This document shows positions 57,448-64,000 of a stretch of DNA of 64,000 bases, one piece after another. Source of the stretch: Planctomycetota bacterium. GTDB taxonomy: Bacteria > Planctomycetota > MHYJ01 > JACQXL01 > JACQZI01. The translations under genes and the position numbers were made by a program. A model generated the notes under the pieces. It was given only the letters and a program-made list of their open reading frames with translations, had not been told where the DNA came from and ran no database searches. The stretch lies in assembly GCA_016207825.1 (NCBI GenBank), contig JACQZI010000017.1, forward strand, positions 33,994 through 97,993, in the 5' to 3' direction. How positions within the stretch are numbered: the stretch's first letter is position 1; each line of letters starts with the position of its first letter.

Positions 57448-58617
57448 ATGGGAATCTCCCGACGCAAGTTCCTTAAAATAGCAGGCGTAACTTCAGCCGG
57501 CATCATCGCAGGAGCAGGAATAACAAAATTATTGTTCATACATGATAAACCTATAAAAACACCTCCGATGATAAATGCCGAATCATCTGATGACAAACCC
57601 GGCCTCCATGAAGCCATGTTTTACGAAAAACTCCCTGATAAAAAGATCAAATGCACTATCTGCCCAAGGTATTGTGTGGTATCGCCCGGCAATCGCGGCT
57701 ATTGCAGAAATAAAGAAAACCGTGAGGGGATTTATTACACGCTGGCGCACTCAAAAGCATGTTCAACTGCAATCGACCCTGTTGAAAAAAAACCGCTTTT
57801 CCATTTTTTGCCGGGAAGGAGGGCTTTTTCCCTGGCAACCGCTGGATGTAATTTCCAATGCCAAAACTGCCAGAACTGGCAGATTTCCCAATCAGACCCC
57901 GATAAATTAAAAAGCCAGGATTTATTTCCCCAAACAATAGTTACTATATGCCGGGAAAAAGAAATTCCGGTTATCGCCTTTACCTATTCCGAACCGACGG
58001 TTTTTTATGAATACATGCACGATACGGCAAAAATCGCCCGGGGAAACGGAATCGCCAGCGTAATGATTTCCAACGGCTATATAAACGAAAAACCGCTCAA
58101 GCGATTATGCCAAGAACTTAGTGCGGTAAAAATAGACCTGAAATCTTTCAGCGACGAGTTTTATCGGAAAATCTGCGGCGGCCAGCTACAACCGGTTTTA
58201 GATACTCTTTTAACACTGAAGAAAATCGGCATCTGGTTTGAAATCGTAACCCTGATTATCCCCTCATTAAACGACAGCGAAGGGGAAATAGAAAAAATGT
58301 GCCTCTGGATCAAAGAAAACCTTGGGACAAATATTCCTTTGCATTTTTCCCGATTTACCCCAACTTATAAACTTACGAATTTACCGCAGACACCGGTGAG
58401 CACTTTGGTAAAAGCATATAATATCGCACGCACAACGGGCTTGAACTTTGTCTATTTAGGCAATGTTTCTCCTCACGATTATGAATCCACTTACTGCCCG
58501 AATTGCAAAACCACTTTAATAAAAAGAACCGCATTTGATGTAAAAACAATTAGCCTGAAAAATGGAAAGTGTTCATCCTGCCAGACATCTATTCCTGGCG
58601 TTTGGCAAGTGAAATAA
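57448..58617 (+). CDS. AmmeMemoRadiSam system radical SAM enzyme with Tat signal
   Basis: 389 residues. The N-terminus is a twin-arginine signal (SRRKFLKIAGVTSAGIIAGAG). A Cys-rich block follows (CTICPRYCVVSPGNRGYCRNKEN), then the radical SAM [4Fe-4S] motif CNFQCQNC (C-x3-C-x2-C) and the barrel (IAFTYSEPTVFYEYM, ASVMISNGYINEKPL, AVKIDLKSFSDEFY). A C-terminal zinc ribbon has CPNCKTTLIKR and GKCSSCQTSIPG. A Tat signal fits export of a folded, cofactor-loaded protein and matches the lipoprotein partner upstream. Confidence 0.9.
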   Translation: MGISRRKFLKIAGVTSAGIIAGAGITKLLFIHDKPIKTPPMINAESSDDKPGLHEAMFYEKLPDKKIKCTICPRYCVVSPGNRGYCRNKENREGIYYTLAHSKACSTAIDPVEKKPLFHFLPGRRAFSLATAGCNFQCQNCQNWQISQSDPDKLKSQDLFPQTIVTICREKEIPVIAFTYSEPTVFYEYMHDTAKIARGNGIASVMISNGYINEKPLKRLCQELSAVKIDLKSFSDEFYRKICGGQLQPVLDTLLTLKKIGIWFEIVTLIIPSLNDSEGEIEKMCLWIKENLGTNIPLHFSRFTPTYKLTNLPQTPVSTLVKAYNIARTTGLNFVYLGNVSPHDYESTYCPNCKTTLIKRTAFDVKTISLKNGKCSSCQTSIPGVWQVK

Positions 58618-58640
58618 TTCTGTTTATTATTATTTTTTTC

Positions 58641-58669
58641 TTGCATTTAATCAATCGATGTAGTATTAT
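58641..58669 (+). promoter_or_regulatory. Promoter of the coiled-coil gene
   Basis: TTGCAT (58641-58646), 17 bases, TATTAT (58664-58669); the ribosome site AAGAGGGG lies before the ATG at 58710. The same box pair occurs at 16171-16199. Confidence 0.55.
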
Positions 58670-58709
58670 GATTTGGTAACATATTATATTAACAAGAGGG
58701 GTGTATCAT

Positions 58710-59807
58710 ATGAGAAACCTACTTTTAATCATTATGATATTAGGCATGCTGGCCGGGATAGGCGCAGCTTATTTCGGCATAACCGAACGTCAAAAAGCGC
58801 TTGAGGCAAAAGACACCGCTGCCACCAAAGAAAAAAATGCTGTCGATGAACAAAAAGCTGCCGAGAACGAACGGGACGAAGCGGTTACCAAAAAAAATGA
58901 TGCTGAAAGCAAGATGAAAGAGGCGATGATAGAAACAGAACGCTACAAAGGCATTGCGGACCAAGCCACTAAAAAAGCCCAGGAAGAAACGAATAAAGCA
59001 GACGAAGCTATAAGCAAAGAAGCCCAGGCCAATAAAAGACATGATGACATGAAAATAAAGATGGAAAACGCCATACTTGATGCGGAACAGGCCAGAAAAG
59101 AACGTGACGAGGCTTTAGGGAATTCCGCAGGCGCAGAACAAATAAAAGAGGAAGCAGAAAAAAACCTCGCCCAGATGACCGATGATATGGATAAAATCAG
59201 GGAAGAATTCAACAAAATGAAGGAACTCACCGATAATGTCGCAAAACTCACCGGTTTTATAGGCAAATTTACAACTATCCTTATAAATGATATTCAAAGC
59301 GGAGACGACACCTTTGTTGAAGGACTCGATTTATTCCAATCCGCCGAAACGGTAAAAAACAAGGCTAAAGCCATAAAATTAATCTCTGAAGCGGGTAAAA
59401 AATATGAAAGGGCTAAAGGACAAATTGACAAATTAGAACCTACCGGCCGTGCAACCGAAGATATCATAAAAACAATGTCTTCTAGCGTCATGGAAAACAT
59501 CCAATGCATCAGGGAAACAAGCGAATTCCTAACCACTTTATCGCAAGACAACAACCCGAATAATCAGGCCCTAAAAAAAGAACGTTACACTAAATATATT
59601 AATATACGCCGGCGTAAGGAAAAAGCCGACAGCCTGATGAGCGATATTTGCGGAAACATCTTAAAACTAATGGAAGAAAATAAAGGCAATTTCCTGCCGT
59701 CACATCAGGCAATAATAAACCGTGCCCAGGATAATTTTTACAAGAGATGGCGGTCGGCTCCGGAGGGTTCCGAGGAAAACACATCTACCAATCCTCCGAA
59801 AGAATAA
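58710..59807 (+). CDS. Membrane-anchored coiled-coil protein
   Basis: 365 residues from the ATG at 58710. A GTG at 58701 is in frame but overlaps the ribosome site GAGGGG. A single transmembrane helix (NLLLIIMILGMLAGIGAAYFG) is followed by a long Lys/Glu/Ala-rich coiled coil (about 25-175; KAAENERDEAVTKKNDAESKM, AEKNLAQMTDDMDKIREEF) and a helical C-terminal domain. There is no sign of an enzyme. It may be a scaffold in the cell envelope. The next gene begins two bases after its stop. Confidence 0.7.
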   Translation: MRNLLLIIMILGMLAGIGAAYFGITERQKALEAKDTAATKEKNAVDEQKAAENERDEAVTKKNDAESKMKEAMIETERYKGIADQATKKAQEETNKADEAISKEAQANKRHDDMKIKMENAILDAEQARKERDEALGNSAGAEQIKEEAEKNLAQMTDDMDKIREEFNKMKELTDNVAKLTGFIGKFTTILINDIQSGDDTFVEGLDLFQSAETVKNKAKAIKLISEAGKKYERAKGQIDKLEPTGRATEDIIKTMSSSVMENIQCIRETSEFLTTLSQDNNPNNQALKKERYTKYINIRRRKEKADSLMSDICGNILKLMEENKGNFLPSHQAIINRAQDNFYKRWRSAPEGSEENTSTNPPKE

Positions 59808-59809
59808 CA

Positions 59810-60775
59810 ATGTTGCGGATGAATGTGATTTTCAAAGCCACTTGCATTGTAATTATTCTGTTTGGTTTAAACTGCCAATTTAATCCGCCTTCTGACACTG
59901 AAAACGAAAAAGCAGCTGTTCCGAAAATCGCAACCGACCCAAAACTAATCCCTCCCCCTCCAAGAACACCCCTAGAGATAGTACGGGACAGCCCGGCAGA
60001 TGTAATCCACCGAGATGTCATCCAAAAAATATCCGAGGGGAAATACCTGACGGCGCTTGAAGAAATAAATATGATGGCTAATGCCCACACTTCTTCAGAA
60101 GCTTATGTTATCGAAGCACAGATTTTAAGGTTAATCCTGCTTACTTCTCTCCGTATTTCCTATCTACACCTTGCGAACGGCTATCAGAAAGGATGGGAAA
60201 CCGTCCTGAAAATGCCTGATGAGTATTTAGCCGTTAAAGAACGTACCGATCGGCTTACTAATCTATCCAGGATTTCTGGAAATTACTATGAACTCCACAA
60301 AAAAATCTCAGTTCAATTAATAAAAGCCTATGACACTTTCAGCGAGATTCAGCCTGATTTTATAAAAGGCCGCTTGCGTATAATCGCATTGGGATTCAAA
60401 TATTCGAAAATCATACCAAACACTACTCTGGAAAAAATAAAAGAAGGCGTTTTACCCGCAACCGCTACACGGGAAGAAGCCGAAAAGGCAGAAATTCATA
60501 ATTGCATCCTGCTTTTCTGGACGGCGTTAACCGGATTATATTCTTGGTTAGCCGGCTCTTTCCGGTGGCAAACTGAAGAATGCCCCGATGAAGCATTCGG
60601 TGATAAACCCGACCTTCGGAAAATCCTCCTTAACAGAGCAAAAGATTTCTTGATAGTTACCGAACAATTAACGGCTAAAGAACCTTCTCCTGCGCCTAAC
60701 GAAAAAAAGCCGCTTTTTCTTCCTGAGCAATATTATCCGGAAACGCTCTTTCCGAAACCGGCCCCAAAAAAATAG
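59810..60775 (+). CDS. Hypothetical lipoprotein
   Basis: About 320 residues from the ATG at 59810; the reading frame is open further upstream but only inside the preceding gene. The signal sequence ends in the lipobox FGLNC. A Pro-rich linker (PKLIPPPPRTPLEIV) and a helical domain (KYLTALEEINMMANAHTSSEAY..., ILLFWTALTGLYSWLAGSFRW) follow. No family is recognised; the helical part could be TPR-like. It is coupled to the coiled-coil gene and converges with murD. Confidence 0.65.
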   Translation: MLRMNVIFKATCIVIILFGLNCQFNPPSDTENEKAAVPKIATDPKLIPPPPRTPLEIVRDSPADVIHRDVIQKISEGKYLTALEEINMMANAHTSSEAYVIEAQILRLILLTSLRISYLHLANGYQKGWETVLKMPDEYLAVKERTDRLTNLSRISGNYYELHKKISVQLIKAYDTFSEIQPDFIKGRLRIIALGFKYSKIIPNTTLEKIKEGVLPATATREEAEKAEIHNCILLFWTALTGLYSWLAGSFRWQTEECPDEAFGDKPDLRKILLNRAKDFLIVTEQLTAKEPSPAPNEKKPLFLPEQYYPETLFPKPAPKK

Positions 60776-60778
60776 CCA

Positions 60779-62185
60779 TTAGGAAAACCTCATGACAAGT
60801 TTCTTAAAAAGGTTCCCTCGCTCGGCAAAGTTGTTGAACATGTCATAGCTGGCGCAGGACGGCGAAAGAAGGACGGTTTCTCCCCGTTTTGCAACTCGGC
60901 AGGCAATATGAACAGCTTCATCAAACGACCTGGGCATTATAATATCTTTTTCTTTCACCCCTTTTTTAATAAACGCATCTCTGATTTTACCGGCGGTTGC
61001 ACCTACTAAAACAGCAATCCGAACATATTTCGCCACCGCTACGGCCATATCATCAAAAGGCAATTTTTTATCGTACCCGCCTGCAATCAGGATAATTTTT
61101 GGCTTAGCGTTTTTTGATATGGCACGTAATGCTCCTATGGTAGATTCCGGATTTGTTGCAATAGAATCATTATAATACCTGACTCCTTTAAATTCCCGCA
61201 CGAATTCCAAGCGGTGCTCTACCCCTTTAAACTTTTTGACGACTTTTGCTATAAATGGTGCTGGGACGCCTAAAATATTCGCGGCTGTAATCGCAGCCAG
61301 GATATTATCCTGATTAAAATCGCCTAACAATTTTATCTCCGAAGTTCGGCAAACAAAAACAGGCATAGCGGAGCCGGATTTTAAATAAAAACCATCGTCT
61401 TTAATAAACCCGCCTTTTTTAACATTTCCCTTCCGACTGAAAGCAAAAACCTCACCCAGACAATCCTTTGACCAAGCAAAAACGGTTTTATCGTCCTTAT
61501 TCAAAACCGCGTAAGAGTTTTTATCCTGATATCGGATAATATTCTTCTTTGCATTGCTATAGTTTTCCATTGTCCCATGGCGATCCAGATGATTCGGCTG
61601 TATATTCAAAATAACTGATAAAAAAGGACTCTTTCTTAGCTTGCCTAAATCATCCAACTGAAAACTGGAAAGTTCTAAAACAACGATATCATCCGATGAA
61701 ATTTTATTAAGCTGAGCAAGGAGAGACCCCCGTCCGATATTGCCTCCCACCCAAACTTTTTGGTTAAGCCCTGTCCGTAATATTTCCCCAAGTAAAGCTG
61801 TGGTTGTGGTCTTGCCGTTACTGCCGGTAATGCCTATAATACGTGCCGGGCACAAACGGAAAAACAGGTTCATTTCCGTTTCCAAAAGTATTTTATGCTT
61901 ACGCGCTATTTTCAGGTAAGGAGAACCTGTCGGTACAGAAGGATTAACAACGATTAAATCAGATTTCTCGAAATCAGGCGCATGGTGTCTTCCCAAATGA
62001 TAAATAACACCTTTCAGTTTAGAAAGCTTTCTAATGGTTTTTTTCAGTTCCTTTTCCGGTTTCAAATCGGTTACCGTCACCTTAGCTCCGTTCGTCGCAA
62101 AGAACTTCACAGCCCCGGCGCCTCCGCCGAATAAGCCTAGCCCCATTATTAAAACTTTCTTGCCGAAAAACTGGTTATAAATCAT
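60779..62185 (-). CDS. murD: UDP-N-acetylmuramoylalanine-D-glutamate ligase
   Basis: 468 residues. It adds D-Glu to UDP-MurNAc-L-Ala in the cytoplasm. The N-terminal Rossmann-like domain (KVLIMGLGLFGGGAGAVKFFATNGA) is followed by the ATP site GITGSNGKTTTTALLGEIL, VLELSSFQLDDL, ILNIQPNHLDRHGTMENY, and the C-terminal VEHRLEFVREFKGVRYYNDSIATNPES and LLSPSCASYDMFNNFAERG. All are standard for Mur ligases of the MurD type. Its presence argues for peptidoglycan. It is not in a mur operon here; it lies 8 bases after an outer-membrane protein gene. Confidence 0.93.
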   Translation of the reverse strand: MIYNQFFGKKVLIMGLGLFGGGAGAVKFFATNGAKVTVTDLKPEKELKKTIRKLSKLKGVIYHLGRHHAPDFEKSDLIVVNPSVPTGSPYLKIARKHKILLETEMNLFFRLCPARIIGITGSNGKTTTTALLGEILRTGLNQKVWVGGNIGRGSLLAQLNKISSDDIVVLELSSFQLDDLGKLRKSPFLSVILNIQPNHLDRHGTMENYSNAKKNIIRYQDKNSYAVLNKDDKTVFAWSKDCLGEVFAFSRKGNVKKGGFIKDDGFYLKSGSAMPVFVCRTSEIKLLGDFNQDNILAAITAANILGVPAPFIAKVVKKFKGVEHRLEFVREFKGVRYYNDSIATNPESTIGALRAISKNAKPKIILIAGGYDKKLPFDDMAVAVAKYVRIAVLVGATAGKIRDAFIKKGVKEKDIIMPRSFDEAVHIACRVAKRGETVLLSPSCASYDMFNNFAERGNLFKKLVMRFS

Positions 62186-62193
62186 TTTTATCC

Positions 62194-63276
62194 CTAAAAA
62201 CTAAACCTGACACCTATCATCACCGATTGCTGCATACTTCTTATCCGGGAATCTATCCCGCTTATAGAAGCCCCCGTTTCATCACCGGCTCCAGCAGGGT
62301 CATCCCCATACCAGTATTGAACCTGTGTTCCTATCGTATCAATTTTCATCATAAAACCGTTTATATGAAACAGGCAACTTGGGCGAAATGTCCACTCTGC
62401 ATTTATCCTAAATAAAACAGCATTGCCTTGGCAATTATTCTCGGAAATTTTATTGCGCAATAAATGGTCGTCCGTATCATTTGCATGGACGATATTGGAA
62501 TAACCCATTTGCAACTTTATATCCAATTGCTCACCGGCAACGATATCTGAATTTATCCCCAGATATGGAATCCGGTATTCCACCTGATAATCCAACACAT
62601 CTCCGTTTACGATTCCCGTATAAAGCGGAGCGTAGGCGCCGTATCCGACTTGTTCAACATCAGAAACGTCGTATTCAAATGATTGAAAAATATATCCTGC
62701 CAAAATCCCTGCGGCTATTTTTTCATTGCGGAAAACGTTATATACGCCGTTTATTTCCATGGATTGGGCAAACATTTTTGCAGTAGATTCAGAATAAATA
62801 TCCAGCCCGTTATTCACTTGCCCAACCACGGCAATATCCGTTGCATTGGTCAACCAATCAGAATCTTTTAAAGCACCGGAAGCCCCTGCCAGGGATATTA
62901 AAGATTTTATTCCTACTTCCCACTGATGCCATTCGTTTTCAAGGCCTTTTTGCCTAACGCAAAAATCTACTCCAAACAGGAGGCTCTCTAAAGGAAACTC
63001 CAGTTGGCTAACCCCATCTTTAAAATCTATTTTATAAGTCGTATGTCCCGACATACTGCCGGTCATAAAATTCGCGGAAACTTCTTTATCATCCGAAGCC
63101 GCATTTTTAACAGCCGTTCGATCTGAACCGGATAATTTGGTGTCTGCTATATATTTATCTGATTTAAGATTCTGCGGATTTATAGACCCGATTGATACAC
63201 CCTGCCTCGCCGCCAAACAGGTTTGGCATGACGTAAGGATTAAAGTAAGAATAACGGAACAAACAGCAATTTTCAT
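62194..63276 (-). CDS. Outer-membrane beta-barrel protein, omptin-like
   Basis: 360 residues with a signal peptide (VCSVILTLILTSCQTCLA) and alternating strands to a C-terminal Phe (QSVMIGVRFSF), the usual end of outer-membrane barrels. SGHTTYKIDF, LKDSDWLTN and the stretch ANDTDDHLLRNK recall the Asp and Asp-His positions of omptin proteases, so a surface protease is possible. Strand-by-strand identity cannot be judged by eye. The ~50 residues after the signal are unlike omptins and are probably an extension. Confidence 0.5.
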   Translation of the reverse strand: MKIAVCSVILTLILTSCQTCLAARQGVSIGSINPQNLKSDKYIADTKLSGSDRTAVKNAASDDKEVSANFMTGSMSGHTTYKIDFKDGVSQLEFPLESLLFGVDFCVRQKGLENEWHQWEVGIKSLISLAGASGALKDSDWLTNATDIAVVGQVNNGLDIYSESTAKMFAQSMEINGVYNVFRNEKIAAGILAGYIFQSFEYDVSDVEQVGYGAYAPLYTGIVNGDVLDYQVEYRIPYLGINSDIVAGEQLDIKLQMGYSNIVHANDTDDHLLRNKISENNCQGNAVLFRINAEWTFRPSCLFHINGFMMKIDTIGTQVQYWYGDDPAGAGDETGASISGIDSRIRSMQQSVMIGVRFSF

Positions 63277-63291
63277 GATTTAATATTATGC

Positions 63292-63321
63292 ATAATATCA
63301 TTTAGATAGACAGATTGTCAA
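63292..63321 (-). promoter_or_regulatory. Promoter of the omptin-like gene
   Basis: On the minus strand TTGACA (63321-63316), 18 bases, TATTAT (63297-63292), 15 bases before the ATG at 63276. Confidence 0.5.
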
Positions 63322-63368
63322 TGATTGATATGAATGTTTTCGTAACCTTATGTCTTTCAATCATATTT

Positions 63369-63676
63369 TTTTAGCAGGGGTAGAGCGTATATTGCAGATG
63401 GGGAGTATAACTATTGTAAGGGAGAGGCGTAACCGTTAGAAGCGGGGAGTATCACCGTTAGAGGCGGGGGATTCTTCCACTTAAGATAGGGAGTATATCC
63501 GTTGGAGGGATGGACTACAACCGTTAGAGGATGGGGGAATAACCGTTATAGGCGGGGAGTATTACCGTTAGAAACGGGGGATTCTTCCATTTAAGATAGG
63601 GAGTATATCCGTTAGAGACGGGGAGAGGTAAGGTTAGAGGCGGGGGGTAAGCCTGGAGAGGGTGGGGGGAGGTAGT
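63369..63676. repeat. 22-bp repeat array 3 (14 units)
   Basis: Fourteen contiguous units of exactly 22 bp, purine-rich on the plus strand, core GTTAGAGGCGGGGAGTAT. Units 63435-63500 and 63545-63610 repeat the same three-unit series (the last of them AAGATAGGGAGTATATCC), so a 110-bp higher period is superimposed. The right edge is a palindrome GGGGGG-AGGTAGT-CCCCCC (63664-63682). Confidence 0.9.
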
Positions 63677-63757
63677 CCCCCCTCTTTCTTACCCCTTGAA
63701 TTTATTAGGGTTATGATTTCAGTAAAAACTGCTTTCCGTTAATTTTGTTGGTGTTTA

Positions 63758-64000
63758 TTACCGGCTAAATGTTCCAACAAACCGTATGAATGGGCCTTTG
63801 ATGGTGTAATCATTGTCATTTATCAGGTCATCGGTAAAGTCCGTGAAATTATACCCTACCCCGATATAGGCATATTCGTTAAATTTATACATACCTTCAA
63901 TCAACATGCCTGCTTTCTGATCATCCGCCAGCTCCTGTTTAAGCATACGGTATTCCACACCTGCGTCTATCTTCTTGATGATATGATAGTTAATGCGACC
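63758..64000 (-). CDS. C-terminal end of an outer-membrane beta-barrel protein (partial)
   Basis: 80 codons to the window edge; the frame is open and the gene continues outside. The strands (INYHIIKKIDAGVEYRML, AGMLIEGMYKFNEYAYIGVGYN, TDFTDDLINDNDYTIKGPF, IRFVGTFSR) are the last strands of a membrane barrel; YIGVGYNFTDFTDDL is a pattern I know from the C-termini of large repeat-bearing surface proteins. The likely 5' part, with any repeats and signal peptide, is not visible. Confidence 0.75.
   Translation of the reverse strand, partial: GRINYHIIKKIDAGVEYRMLKQELADDQKAGMLIEGMYKFNEYAYIGVGYNFTDFTDDLINDNDYTIKGPFIRFVGTFSR

Noticed and set aside
59747-59809. N-terminal extension of the lipoprotein 59810-60775
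   Set aside because: It lies inside the coiled-coil gene in another frame and would hide the signal peptide and lipobox.

Overview
The window reads as chromosomal DNA of a Gram-negative (diderm) bacterium with moderate-to-low GC. It carries a type IV pilus/type II-like assembly system, lipoproteins, outer-membrane barrels, murD, and genes for a surface polysaccharide. The pilin-like domains, the lipoprotein Memo/AMMECR1 fusion, FG-GAP and HEAT-repeat proteins and the DUF1080-like domain recall deep-branching Planctomycetota/PVC-type genomes. That assignment is inference, because no rRNA gene is present. Several genes show a TTGAC-N16/18-TATAAT-like promoter so close to the start codon that the mRNA must be leaderless or nearly so; others have a strong AGGAGG ribosome site.

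Layout. 1-7676 (minus strand): a nucleotidyltransferase followed by pilM, pilN, pilO, a large PilP-like protein and pilQ, then a DUF2344 gene and a partial 2-hydroxyacid dehydrogenase. 7857-12643 (plus): argS, a HEAT-repeat lipoprotein and pilT. 12791-16157 is an accessory island: a leaderless excisionase-type HTH gene with its own operator, two arrays of 22-bp repeats, a membrane-anchored Cas4-like nuclease split over two genes and broken by an amber codon, a frameshifted mazF, and two unknown genes. 16279-26886: a GH5-like glycosidase, a TolB-like protein, a lone MshEN domain plus PilB, a probable small RNA, a PIN-TRAM protein, a dNTPase, an aminotransferase and a prepilin. 27169-31643 (plus): an HtrA protease, a zinc-ribbon membrane protein and an FG-GAP protein.

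31651-41412 (minus) is a polysaccharide cluster with glycosyltransferases (one a tandem double GT2), methyltransferases, a HAD phosphatase, an ATP-grasp enzyme and a flippase. An O-antigen-ligase-like protein lies at 45727-47121. Between them is a second accessory stretch: a 12-unit 22-bp array beside an OLD-family nuclease, then about 950 bp of short repeated peptide-like ORFs and an orphan gene. 47355-55797: an aromatic amino acid/histidine ammonia-lyase, a DUF3352 protein fused to a pilin-like domain, an enolase-superfamily enzyme, YraN, DUF502, and RtcB with archease directly behind a tRNA-Leu gene. 55889-60775 (plus): an apparently exported AmmeMemoRadiSam pair, then a coiled-coil protein and a lipoprotein. 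The end holds murD, an omptin-like barrel, a fourth 22-bp array, and the C-terminus of another outer-membrane protein.

The most unusual signal is a set of four intergenic arrays, all with an exact 22-bp period but each with its own consensus. Two share a G6...C6 palindrome at one edge, and two lie next to nuclease-type accessory genes.
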